A stretch of 20,135 nt of DNA from Acanthaster planci (GCF_001949145.1 NW_019091783.1:1-20135), one strand, 5' to 3'. Counted from the first letter of the stretch, positions 1 to 9,441 are shown. Program-made: numbers and translations. The notes: a model not told the origin generated them from the sequence alone.

Positions 1-1162
1 TTAACTTGAAACCTTGAGTGAACCCGACCCGCAATATTTGTGCCTTATCTCCTGCTGGGTATTGGTCAAGAAGGGGCAACAAAACCTGCACGTTTATCGG
101 GGAGTGTGAAAGACAGCAAAGACATTGATTTCCCTTGGGGCATGGCGTCTTTGAACCGGAGGATTGACTAGCGGCGTTGCCCACCGGGCTTGTGTGGTCC
201 TTTGCAAGCAGCTGCTGTACTTGAGGAGTTCCAATGCCCTCCCCGGATGAGCACTAACAAAGATGGAGGAGTACACTAGAAATGCGTCTGTCCAGCCTAA
301 TATGGAAGTGATTTGTGGTCTTTTTTTTCCCATCTTGTAACCACTATTGCCCCGAGTTATCCAGGCTTAGAGTGTAACTGGATAGGGAAGGGGGGACATG
401 ACGCTCCAGCAATAAATCTAATTCAACGAACTCACTTTTGACTATTTTTTCTCTGACGTTGGAAGGCACAGTGGTTCCCAGGGGATCGCAAACAGAAACC
501 AGAGGGCCCTCACATGCCCCAGGCCCTAATGAGACATTGGGGCTACCCAAGCACACCCCTACCAGGCTGTTGTTATCTACTGACACATTCTGAACAGGAG
601 CCCCACCCAAAGAGAGTGGGATGCTGGTGGACTCACCCGGTGCACGGAGGTTAAGTCCCCCTGCCGGAATGGCTGGAAAACCCTGCTGCTGTGCTGCCCG
701 ACCTTCTGCTGCCCTCTGCCTGTGTTCCGTAGACCCCGCTGCCTGGGTTGCAAAGCCACTCGGCTGGCATGGCAGCGAACTGACATCGGGTGCGGCTGGG
801 CCGGGGACTGTAGCCGTCGCCGGCACGGTCGAGGGGACACACACAACTGGGGGCGAAGTGTCAAGACCGCCCGTATTAGCGCTCGCGATACCGCCCGCCG
901 TGGAGGATGCTGGCATCGGATTCGAAGGTCCAACTGTGCCGGTATCTGTCAAACTCGCCGTCAAAGTCGATCCAGTCGAAGGTTGCAGTTGCTGAACGCA
1001 AGCGTTTCCAGAGCATGAGACCGGCGGCTGTTGTCTCACCGAAGGAGGGCGCTGTGCAACCCCGCTGCTGTCCGCAAGAACTTGAGGGCCGAGAAGTGTC
1101 TGAATTGCACGCGCCTGAGCGCGAGTGTGTCGCGGAGCTGCCGAGCTACCAGCCCCACACAT
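1..1162 (-). pseudogene. Decayed DIRS-like retrotransposon, gag-like region running into the next ORF (partial)
   Basis: Three consecutive open stretches on the minus strand look like one retroelement protein broken by frame changes. The first (1162 to 344) opens at an ATG and gives 272 residues. It is low-complexity, rich in Pro, Ser, Ala, Gly and Gln, and ends in a more conserved-looking part with VREKIVKSEFVELDLLLER. After a TAG at 344-346 and a run of eight A (minus strand), the next frame (about 333 to 94) reads ITSILGWTDAFLVYSSIFV and then HPGRALELLKY. A third frame (about 142 to 2) contains a short Cys-rich piece (CPKGNQCLCC) and then SPINVQVLLPLLDQYPAGDK, and stays open to the window edge. 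From memory, this order resembles the gag-like and following region of DIRS/tyrosine-recombinase retrotransposons in marine invertebrates. No reverse transcriptase or recombinase domain lies inside the window. A segment between the second and third pieces seems to be missing. The family name is a recollection and another retroelement class is possible. Decay is clear. Confidence 0.6.
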
Positions 1163-1476
1163 GACGGAAATTTACGTCGTTGACGGTCTCCTGGAGGCCT
1201 CTGGCGCTCTCCGCTTCTTCCCTCTCCCTCGCGGCATCCTAAGAAACGACTAGCCGTCACTAGGCTCAGGAACAGCAGATTTATTACGACTTTCCAGCGA
1301 GTAACCGTAAGCTCTTTTTTCTACGTGCGGCAATGGTGGTACACCCGAAGGAAAGGTGATATTTTTGCGCGCAAACTGGCCTGCGCAGGAAACATTCATG
1401 TGCATAATGCAACCCTTGATTGGTTAATTGTGCGTGCAGCGCGCCGGTCTGATTCATTCACCATACTCACTCCCCC
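1163..1476 (-). repeat. 5' non-coding terminus of the retroelement, repeat copy 1
   Basis: This stretch lies directly upstream (minus-strand sense) of the gag-like ATG. The part from 1231 to about 1476 is nearly the same as 2618-2865, roughly 93 percent identical by eye. Homology to copy 2 ends at CTCACTCCCC, after which the flanks differ, so this is probably the element's end. It holds CpG-rich motifs such as GCGCGCAAACTGG and the palindrome CCTGCGCAGG at 1380-1389. Whether it is an inverted, split or long terminal repeat cannot be decided without the other end. Confidence 0.6.
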
Positions 1477-2230
1477 TATATTACAGGGACTGCTAGGCTA
1501 AACCAGTACATTGGAATAATTAAAAAACCCTGACATAGCTAGTAGCAGGGAACCAACGATGATAAACTTAAAAACCGAAAAACTGGTATAGATGCTGCAT
1601 TTGCGTAATACAATACTTTAGGGTTTGAGTGGTACTGTTTTTACAAACCAACGGTATATCTTGGAAAAAATTGTTTGAAGTTTTCTGGAAATATTTTTTT
1701 ATAACTTATGAATTGCGATATTAGTTGACTGAGAATAAATCTGCAGTTTAATACACTTCAACGTTATAATATTGTTCATGTGTTGAGTTACTAAGTATAT
1801 AAGAAACTGAGTTTTTAACTTAAAAACTTAACCATAATACTTGGAACAATTATTATATAAACCCGAAAAACAGGTAACCCCAAGTTGCTCTGAACAGAAT
1901 ATCTGTGCCCTTTAATCATAGAATCTAGTAAAATTTACCCGATCACTTTTACTGGGTTATGAGGTAAAGTTACGTACCTGTTTTGGAAGTAAAATTTTAC
2001 CACATTTTTCTGAACAAACTTACCCAACACCTGTTTTGTACTAAAGTTACTTTACTATTGGCAGATCCGTATGGCACATTGTAGTTGTGTAAAATTTCAT
2101 ACAACCTGTGTATTGTTATGCGTCTGTGAGCCAATCGGATTTACAGTCTCTCTGTTATCTGGGTGTATGATGAAATGAAGGGCCTGTAGATTTCTTTGGA
2201 GTAAGAGATCAGACTTTTTTAACTGCCCAT
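1477..2230. other. Gene-free AT-rich stretch with a palindromic AGTAAAATTTTACC-like cluster
   Basis: I see no convincing reading frame. Between about 1925 and 2060 short variants of one motif recur in both orientations: AGTAAAATTTACCC near 1929, GGTAAAGTTACGTACC near 1964, the perfect palindrome GTAAAATTTTAC at 1989-2000, and AAAGTTACTTTAC near 2044. This resembles in style the GGTGTTA cluster at 11.5 kb. The rest is unremarkable AT-rich DNA. Confidence 0.4.
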
Positions 2231-2234
2231 CACA

Positions 2235-2360
2235 AATATTGTGACGTCACGCCCCTTCGGCGGCGATGAGGGCACCCTCCTCATCAGAGCGTGGATGAGA
2301 CGGCACGCACCGGAGGGTTCCTGATTGGCTAGAGACGAGATGGCTCGGATGAAAATATAG
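2235..2360. promoter_or_regulatory. CpG-richer patch with CRE, GC-box-like and CCAAT-like motifs
   Basis: The patch is clearly richer in GC and CpG than its surroundings. It starts with GTGACGTCAC (2241-2250), a perfect CRE-type palindrome, followed at once by GCCCC. About 70 bases further on is GATTGGCT, an inverted CCAAT box, and then an AAAATATAG TATA-like string near 2352. That spacing is like a compact RNA polymerase II promoter. No reading frame or recognisable transcript follows, so it could equally be part of a mobile element. Confidence 0.25.
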
Positions 2361-2613
2361 CGTCCCCAAGAAAGTTCAATGGTCCCTGGTCTTTGTTGTG
2401 AAAAACACCCAACCTGACTGGCTCAACGCTATGAGATAACACGGACAATAATGACTTCGAAATAAAGGACCTCTGATACCTGTAATCTGTTTACAACTCG
2501 AAATTGGTTTCCTTTACACTTCTCAAGCCGAAAATGAAAGAGGGCGCTAATTATTAGTAACTTATGACAGGAGGACTTAGTGAGGTGACCAGTTTAGTTC
2601 ACGCAAACTAACT

Positions 2614-2614
2614 N
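2614..2614. other. Single ambiguous base, possible assembly join
   Basis: This is the only N in the window. The second copy of the retroelement terminus begins three bases after it (2618), and homology to copy 1 does not continue to its left. A collapsed or closed gap is a reasonable suspicion. Confidence 0.6.
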
Positions 2615-2617
2615 TTT

Positions 2618-2865
2618 GCGGCATCCTAAGAAACGACTAGCCGTCACTAGGCTCAGGAACAGCAGATTTATTACGACTTTCCAGCAAGTAACCGTAAGCT
2701 TATTTTTTCTACGTGCAGCAATGGTGGTGGACCCGAAGGAAATGTGACATTTTCGCGCGCAAACTGGCCTGCGCAGGAAACATACATGCGCATAATGCAG
2801 CCCTTGATTGTTTAATTGTGCGTGCAGCGTGCCGGGTCTGATTCATTCTCCATACTCACTCCCCT
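2618..2865 (-). repeat. Retroelement terminus, repeat copy 2
   Basis: This is a direct repeat of 1231-1476, starting GCGGCATCCTAAGAAACGAC and ending CTCACTCCCC, with about 17 differences by eye. No gag-like sequence is attached: the homology stops at the N. The outer flank (TGGACTCAGAG) differs from the flank of copy 1, as expected of an independent insertion. Confidence 0.8.
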
Positions 2866-4071
2866 GGACTCAGAGTTTGTTCTTTCGAAGACAAGCTCCG
2901 AAAAAACTATATTAATTTAGGATATTTCAGTTAGGACTTAAGTATAGCTAAGTAAGGCGTGGTGAGGGAAGAATCCAAAAGTTATGCGGTGTTAACCAAA
3001 CATTCAGGCGCACGGACTCCTGAAAATTCTCGAGGAACCAAAAAAAAGTACGTTTCTTTTCATTTCAAGTCATGTCGTGACATTTTATTATATTTTATTT
3101 CATGGTATTTCATTTCATTTATCTACTTATTTTTTCCTTGAACATACAGTAACGAATCAAAACGCTGGATGTCGAATTTAGATGAATTCTACTTGGCCCA
3201 GAAGTCTCGTACTTATTGGCAGTCAAATCGTGAAAATCTCCTTTTCGATTTGAGCATTTAATATTATAGAAGATTTGGTCTTCACCAACACCTCAAGAAG
3301 CCAATTTTGTGAATAGGCTTATTTGTAATTTGGCGGTAAAGGCAAATACCCGCTGGTTGTGCCGTACAGTTGACCTGTAACAGTTACCTCTTTCAGGTGT
3401 GAAGCCAAGTATTGCTTGTCTTTTTTTTTCAAAACAGGATTTACTCCTTGTTTAATTGTTTGAAATTCCACGATGAAGCTTCAGAGACATTTGCCGAATG
3501 TCACTAAGAAAATTTTTTTAACAAGTACTGCACTTTCAAACAGATTTGGTTATATCCCCAATAAATGTTCCGCCAGTAAAAATACCGGATCTGTTTCTGT
3601 TGTGCAGTTTTTTATTAATCTGTCTTCACGTAATTTTTCCGAATTTTGAAAATTTATTGAGTTAAAACCACCCAAAAACGACAACAAACGGTAAAATTAC
3701 AGATTTCACGGCATTTTTCCCTCAACAACGTTTCCCTTTTTAGTTCAACAAAGAACAAACCACACGACTAACAACATGCTTTCAAGGATAAAATTGCAAC
3801 GAGGAGCTCTTTACATGCACATATATCATGACATTCCTTTTCAGTGTTAACGCTTCATTGGTGAAGCCTGTCCAATCAATAATTTGTGTATGATCGCAGT
3901 GACTGCAGGAGAGACACGGCAATTAACTCCCTGTTTCCATCCCAACTCTTCAATGGATAATTATAAATGTGAAATTGGTTGACCACAATATGGACCCGAG
4001 TCATTATTTCGTTGAAGAGTAATGACAACCTTCTGCTTACATTACAAAAAAAAAACAAATATTTTTCACAT
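2866..4071. other. Gene-free stretch
   Basis: No credible gene is visible. 3054-3125 is a low-complexity TTTCATTT/TTTTATTT run. The rest is AT-rich sequence with homopolymer runs and no feature that I recognise. Confidence 0.4.
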
Positions 4072-4185
4072 GAATAATAATAAATTATGAAGATGAACAA
4101 AGAAATTGACTGGAGCGGGACTTGAACCTGCGGTCTCTGGAATACCAATTGGGAAGAGCCACCAACTTAGCACCTTGTCAGTTTC
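4072..4185 (-). mobile_element. tRNA-derived SINE
   Basis: On the minus strand there is a perfect RNA polymerase III B box, GGTTCAAGTCC (4128-4118). An A-box-like GTGCTAAGTTGG (4173-4162) lies 33 bases upstream of it, the normal tRNA distance. The B box is followed by CGCTCCAGTCAATTTCTTTG and an AT-rich tail with ATTATTATT repeats, instead of a paired acceptor arm. The anticodon arm does not fold as a tRNA, so this is a tRNA-headed short interspersed element. Whether it is active cannot be told. Confidence 0.7.
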
Positions 4186-4238
4186 CCTATATGATTTGTT
4201 TCATGCATAATAATACGGATACAGAAAGGCCCGTAATA

Positions 4239-4560
4239 ACATCAATATTTATTTCAGCTCATTGACTCTGTACACGTTTTCAAGGCACAGTTTTGAGACA
4301 TTTGCGATGTTTGATCGTTATCAAAGTGGCAGCCAACAAAGAACCTCATACAAGAATTATTGTAGGTAAATGACGTCATGATGACGTCATCGTGTGATTT
4401 TGTATTGATTTTTCAATATTTATTTCAGCCCTTGACTTTGTACACATTTTCAAGCCACCATTTGGGCAATTATCAGAGGTTTGATCAACATCAAAGTTAC
4501 CCTCATGAAAGAATATTACTAAAGTTATGACCTCATGATGACTTCATCACCAAACAGAAA
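4239..4560. repeat. Two-copy tandem repeat (unit about 175 bases) with TGACGTCA palindromes
   Basis: Copy 1 starts at about 4239 and copy 2 at about 4413. Both begin TCAATATTTATTTCAGC, continue with TTGACT-TGTACAC and TTTTCAAG-CAC, and contain GTTTGATC followed by ATCAAAGT. Copy 1 ends with two perfect TGACGTCA palindromes (4371-4378 and 4382-4389). Copy 2 has the decayed counterpart TGACCTCATGATGACTTCATC. The copies are clearly diverged. The class of element is unknown to me. Confidence 0.7.
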
Positions 4561-4609
4561 GTTCCGAAACAGCTCAGTGGTAGTTCACAACCACGTTCCT
4601 CTGGTTTAA

Positions 4610-4775
4610 CTTGTTTATTTGTTTTTTTATTTAGGTATTAGCTGTGTTCGTGACACTTGTTTTAACTTGTCTTAGTTCAATTAACGTCCATGTGAAACAG
4701 GGCCTTTGTGAAAAAGTTATATAACTGATAAGGTTACCCTATAAAACAAATAAAACAGCAAATAAAAATGAAATT
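4610..4775 (+). mobile_element. Possible retroposon 3' tail
   Basis: The text GAAACAGGGCCTTTGTG is followed by ACTGATAAGGTTACCCTATA and then a run of AAATAAAA-like repeats. This resembles the 3' ends of CR1/L2-type LINEs in invertebrates. There is no coding part. Recognition is by impression only. Confidence 0.3.
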
Positions 4776-5280
4776 GTTAGCGAATTTGTTTTTTTATTAA
4801 CCACACAGGTCCTCATCAGCTCTCAAATACTGTCACATGGTCATTAGACCCCCAATGCGGTGTTTTAACTTTCATCTTATGTTCTCTAATCAAGTGTTTT
4901 GGCACCCGAGGTCATATCGCCAATTTTGCCACATGTTTATAGGCCTAAGCAAGGCAAACTCATCTTGCCTTTATAAAGCAATTAGCTAATGACCACTCAT
5001 TTCCTTGAAGCTTGCAAACATACATTTTTTCTTCACATTAGCCCAGAGTGCACGCTTATGGTTGGATTCTAATACCCGATCCTGATTGCGATACTAAGTA
5101 ATCGCACGTACACAGACTGACACATAAACACACCATGGCTCTAGAATAAATGATTAATCAACGGTGTCATATTTGTGCAGCACAATTCAACATGTTACCA
5201 GTCCTCAAACGCGATTAAAAAAGGAGACACCAAGTATGAACATGATTACAACCTCTATTCAAGTCTGAATCAGACTGTTG
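4776..5280. other. Gene-free stretch upstream of the glycosyltransferase-like gene
   Basis: No gene is visible. The nearest part of this stretch should contain regulatory sequence for the gene that starts at 5798, but no motif stands out before the TATA-like string at 5281. Confidence 0.3.
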
Positions 5281-5288
5281 TATAAAAA
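5281..5288 (+). promoter_or_regulatory. Possible TATA box
   Basis: TATAAAAA lies 517 bases before the start codon of the gene at 5798. If used, transcription would begin near 5311 and leave a 5' leader of nearly 490 bases with several upstream ATGs, which is long. A start nearer the gene, around the CRE at 5589, is an alternative. Confidence 0.25.
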
Positions 5289-5588
5289 AACTCCATCCCA
5301 TTCCCTACAAAATTTTAATATCCTGAGGACATTTGCAGATGCAAATAACAGAAACCAGTCAAACGGCAACCTGGACTTCATTGGTTGTGTCGTTAGCCCT
5401 GGATCGCGCAAGGCACAGTGGGAACCAACATGGCGAGGCAACGTTGTACCCATGGGAATGAGGTTGGTCTACCAGAGTTTTGTTTCCCGCTTGGCTTTTA
5501 ATATCGACCTGAACAATATGCATATTTGTATTGCTATGGTTTCATTAGTAAAGCGTGGGTGCACAGCTCAGCACCATGGCAACGAGGT

Positions 5589-5596
5589 TGACGTCA
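5589..5596. promoter_or_regulatory. CRE-type palindrome TGACGTCA
   Basis: A perfect 8-base CREB/ATF-type site lies about 200 bases upstream of the start codon at 5798. The neighbouring text CACCATGGCAACGAGG resembles half of an RFX X-box. The position suits proximal promoter control, but this is motif matching only. Confidence 0.3.
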
Positions 5597-5797
5597 CATA
5601 CTATTGTAGAAGAAAAACCAACCCTACAAAATACTGTTTTTTGAACAATTTGGAGCGAGGAAATCCGAACGGAACCACCTGTGTCATGACAGTTCCCTGT
5701 ACGATGTGGGCTCATCAAATTTCAACTGTTGTAGGCAATCTGCATAAAATTCCCTTTGATAGTAAGCTAAGTCAATCTCTAAATCAGGATTTTAAGC

Positions 5798-6541
5798 ATG
5801 GCAAGACCTCTAGTGTTTGTTTACGTTTTCCTTGTTTTCTTAACGATTTCGACGTTAATTTACGAAGCCATTCTTCCCTGTTATTCAAGTAATCATAGTT
5901 CTACTGAAAGAGTGTCCTTGCCAAAGCATCCGATTTTTTTCTCAAATAATTCGTATCTGCTCGCCACCAAAGAACACACACTGACGCTCACCATACGCAT
6001 GGCAGCCGCGCCCAAACTAATCCGGCGTCTATACTGTGACTTTCTACGATCTGCCGTGTTGTTCTGGTCATCAAAGCTGGGTCACATCAGTGTGATATTA
6101 GACAAGGAATCGGCAGCCGATCATCAGTTGGCAGCTCGACTGAGTCAGCAAGAGCACGCGTTTGGCGTCAAGTTTGATTTCATTTACGAGCCTCTCCCGA
6201 ACGATATCTCGATCTTGGAAATAGAGAGAGATCGGGGATACAGCCGCCAACTATGGAGCAGTTTTTTCATGGATCTGTACATCAACGCATCCATCATCGC
6301 TTGGATTGACACGGATGGAATGTTTACAACACCTGTCACCAGTGAAAACATCTTCAATGGCCATCAGTTGCGAGTTGTAACTTTCACTGACTGGAGCATT
6401 CCCCGTAGACATGGCTGGGACAAAACAACCAAACTTGCTATGGGAAAGAATCTGGTGGCGGATTTCATGACATATTTTCCCGTTTACATCTGGAGAGACA
6501 CAATAAGGAAATGCAGAGAACACATTCTCCGTCACATGAAT
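5798..6541 (+). CDS. Glycosyltransferase-like type II membrane protein, exon 1 (residues 1-248)
   Basis: The first exon opens at ATG 5798 with a good context (AGC before, G after) and an in-frame TAA 18 bases upstream. Residues 4-27 form an uncut hydrophobic anchor (VFVYVFLVFLTISTLIYEAI), pointing to a type II Golgi or ER protein with a lumenal catalytic part. Potential N-glycosylation sites are N32, N50, N163 and N248. A hydrophobic strand (IIAWI, 166-170) runs into D171-T-D173, a DxD-type motif as used by GT-A fold enzymes to hold metal and nucleotide-sugar. TPVTSENIFNG follows, then FMTYFPVYIWRDTIRKCR. The exon ends at AAT followed by GTAAGT, a strong phase-0 donor. I do not recognise the exact family; similar unnamed proteins occur in marine invertebrates as far as I recall. 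The glycosyltransferase reading rests on topology plus the DxD context and is an inference. Substrate unknown. Confidence 0.8.
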
Positions 6542-8261
6542 GTAAGTAAAAGACTTAACTTAATTTCCGACTTGAAGATAGACGGGTAGCTTCTTTTTAG
6601 CGTATTTTCCAAATATCATTTCCGTGTATTTTGCCACACAGCTTATTATACCGGACGAAATTATTCACGTGAAAGAGGCAACAGCTGTCTATGATAATAA
6701 AATAGTGCCAGACATTTGGCAAGGCTTATCAACTTAAACGGGGCATGAAGTTCCCCCACTGATTTGGAATTGTACTCATTTGTGATGTTAAAATATCTAA
6801 TCTCATTTTCTCAAAACAACTGTGATCAAAAACCTGAAAATGTTCTTTCTTTTTTTAGACTTTTCTTTGCAGAAGCATTTTCATTTTCACCGAAAACACC
6901 AAAAAACGGGTTATTGTCAAAAATTTGATTTTTTTTCTTAATTAACTGATCATAACGTCACTATTCCGTTGGATATTTCATTTTTTCAATCTGTTTTTAT
7001 GACCTAAAGCAGGTCTCTCTTAATCCTGTTAACACCAACTTGTGTACTTTGGAGAAGTTCCAGAATCCGAAAAATTAGGTCTTCTGACGCGGGTCACGTT
7101 TTGACTTTGTAACACCTATCGACCCACCAGGCGCCTTGACGTGTATAAATGGGTATTGCGCAGTCACACAAGTTTCCTCCTTTAAACACCAATATTTTGT
7201 TCCAAAAACCAATGCAGACCGCCTGTAACACTGCTTATTGTTAGAACTGTAGAAAAAGAAAGATGTTTTGAGGGTTGTATGTTGCTGTCTCTTGAGAAAT
7301 GTCCTATACATTACCATTGCGAATCACAGAACAAAAACAATAGCTGCTTCGGCAGTGTAGCTGAAGTGATTTACACAACTCCGGCACATCAAAGTGCTCG
7401 ATGATTATCACCTCCCGGTGAGACGAACAATAGCAAACATTCCAAAAATTCCCGATTACTGCCTGCAGCTTAGCCAGTTATTGGGGCCAGTAATATTGTA
7501 GCAATATTTGTGGTGTTTCCTTTGCAATTAACTAAAACTTATCGCAGTGACCATGAAATACAAAGAAAAAATATTTAACTTTGAATTTACTTTTGCCGTT
7601 CGGACTTTTTTAAAAGATGTTGATGTACTTTTGGATATCCATGCAATGATTGTAATTTTATTTGTCACTTCAAAACATCATTTTTATAAGTCTTTGAACG
7701 AGTTTAGCTAAGACTAGCCAACAACATGTTGATCACAACAGGACAGTTAAGTTCACAAAAGCAAAATGTGCTGTTTCATTAGGAGTGGTTATGAGATCTA
7801 ATGAAATACCTTGTTTATATACATTCTGTAGTAAAAATGATTTTAAAAAAACCACAATATCTTATGAAAAACTTTATTACCAAAATAAGTCCAGACGAAA
7901 GCGTTAAGAGCAATAACTGCACATGAACACTAAAAAAAAAAAAACAATTGCCCAATCATTAAATTTGATGTTGTTTTAGATCATACCCAGCACCAACTGT
8001 GGCATGAATATTCGATTGCAGGACACAACATTTTAAAGATGAAGATTACCATCCACAAATTGCGCCGACAATCATGGCGTACAAAGGGGGCTTGTGGTTG
8101 TGAAATAGGTGGCGCGTAGCAAGCCTTCCCTGCGCTCTGGCTATAGACATACCAATTGGCCGGATGTTATAGCTCGGGCAGTTGAAACTCGTGGATATTC
8201 CAACGAAAAGAAAAAAATAAAGGAAATCGTGAAAGTTCAATCACACAGATTTCTTTTGCAG
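6542..8261 (+). other. Intron (phase 0) of the glycosyltransferase-like gene
   Basis: The intron begins GTAAGTAAAAG and ends in a pyrimidine-rich ATTTCTTTTGCAG, both close to consensus. It is 1,720 bases long. The reading frame continues past the donor for 15 codons to a stop at 6587-6589, so a retained intron would give a 263-residue protein lacking the C-terminal half. An open stretch at 6642-6737 after a CACAG acceptor-like site has no good donor, so I do not call an extra exon. The rest is AT-rich with homopolymer runs and no gene. Confidence 0.75.
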
Positions 8262-8840
8262 GTATCCAACTTTGAGAACGCCTTTAGAAAACTGAAGGTA
8301 AAGAGGGCTAGGGTCAGTCCCGTCAACATTTTGTTGAACTACGCTTTCTACTTTGAGCATGATCGCTATGATTGGCACCTGGACGTCAACAACAACCTGG
8401 AAGCTTACAACTCCCAACATGTTCAACCCGGTTTCGAAATCAAACCCAATGAGACCACTCCAGATGTTCGAGTCACGGTGCACGCAGGGAGGCACTTCTT
8501 GAAGTCTCCGAATCCGTTGCTGCAGGGATATTGTATTGCTAAGAGGCACGTTGGTACGCCACCTGCTGCCTGTAAACGGTTTGAACATATCACAAACTTT
8601 CAGCTGTTCGAATTTCTGGCAGAGAGAGGTGTCTCTTTCAACCACCTCGCCACCTGGTGCTCGCCTAAGGGTGATGGGCGCACGGACTGCAGCCGACGGA
8701 TCGAAGCGCATTACAAGAATGTTGGCAGATATTATAACTTAGGATGGTTTGATCTCGATTTGCGTCGAGTATCTGCTGTTGAGAAAGCAGCCGCGCTCGG
8801 GAATGCAACTTGTCCCAAAATATTTGATTTAATTGATTAG
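8262..8840 (+). CDS. Glycosyltransferase-like type II membrane protein, exon 2 (residues 249-440)
   Basis: The exon starts after TTTTGCAG in the same phase as exon 1 and runs 192 codons to TAG, giving a 440-residue protein. It continues the lumenal domain: VSPVNILLNYAFYFEHDRYD and WHLD (277-289), then VRVTVHAGRHF, LLQGYCIAKRH (335-344) and TWCSPKGDGRTDC (379-391). The C-terminus is YYNLGWFDLDLRRVSAVEK followed by NATCPKIFDLID. Cys339, Cys352, Cys381, Cys391 and Cys432 may form disulfides. Further sequons are N311-E-T and N429-A-T. Even composition, dense aromatic residues and lack of stops argue for a real, constrained protein. Its presumed role is sugar transfer onto glycoproteins or glycolipids in the Golgi; donor and acceptor cannot be told. 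A further intron-spanning exon cannot be fully excluded, but the direct junction is in phase and needs none. Confidence 0.8.
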   Translation, partial: VSNFENAFRKLKVKRARVSPVNILLNYAFYFEHDRYDWHLDVNNNLEAYNSQHVQPGFEIKPNETTPDVRVTVHAGRHFLKSPNPLLQGYCIAKRHVGTPPAACKRFEHITNFQLFEFLAERGVSFNHLATWCSPKGDGRTDCSRRIEAHYKNVGRYYNLGWFDLDLRRVSAVEKAAALGNATCPKIFDLID

Positions 8841-9435
8841 CACATGAGCTTTGCGGCAAGGAACTGCGCAGTTCTCATACCAACGATTATATCGGAGAAT
8901 CTTTAGCACTTACAGCAGCGACTTAACCGAGGAATTCCTCCAGTTTCTGAAAAAGGAATGATACTGTCTGAACACATTCTACTTGATTTTCGGTCAAACA
9001 AGGATTCTACACATACTCACAAAACTGATTTCTCAGTCGCCCTTTAACAGGCATGCAAATATTAATCGCGCCCTTGACCTATGACTGTTGAGAGCATAAA
9101 CATAATTTGGAATTTCAGTGCACATCGGTTGAGTTGTTTTATTTTGTTATTTTCGTATCCATGGAGCTCAGGACTATAGCATTTTCAAAATTATACAGTG
9201 TCAACTTTCTGTTTTAGTTAAAATTTAACGGTTTGAAGACGTTCATGCAGATTATTAAAATGTTCTGTTCTCCTGCCATTTTTTTTCCTTTATCGCATTT
9301 CTGAGTAGTTGTAGCTTCCCTCGTGCACCATGGGCCGCCATAAGCGTCGCAGCAACTGTTTGAAGCTAAAAGCACACACACTTATCACGGATGAACTTTC
9401 CATAATGTACAATATAACATACGTTTCCAAGACAA
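8841..9435 (+). other. Probable 3' untranslated region
   Basis: This stretch directly follows the stop codon and is free of further coding signal. It probably belongs to the mRNA up to the AATAAA at 9436. No structured element is obvious. Confidence 0.45.
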
Positions 9436-9441
9436 AATAAA
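9436..9441 (+). terminator. Polyadenylation signal AATAAA
   Basis: A canonical hexamer is followed by T- and GT-rich sequence (TTTTGTTTGC, ATTTGGGTTATTTCGTGT), as expected of a cleavage site. It lies about 595 bases after the stop. Other hexamers at 9553 and 9793 are alternatives. Confidence 0.45.

Noticed and set aside
621-1164. Plus-strand frames opposite the gag-like ORF
   Set aside because: They are overlapping shadow frames of the GC-rich retroelement coding region with no recognisable domain.
3876-4148. 90-codon minus-strand frame
   Set aside because: It runs through the SINE and an A-rich tract; composition is that of AT-rich noncoding DNA.
4111-4185. A functional tRNA gene
   Set aside because: Only the A and B boxes match; acceptor and anticodon stems do not pair, and a SINE-like tail follows.
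6642-6737. Extra coding exon within the intron
   Set aside because: An acceptor-like CACAG and 31 open codons exist, but no usable donor before the stop; the direct junction of the two exons is in phase.
8241-8711. 156-codon minus-strand frame
   Set aside because: It is the antisense shadow of exon 2 of the glycosyltransferase-like gene.
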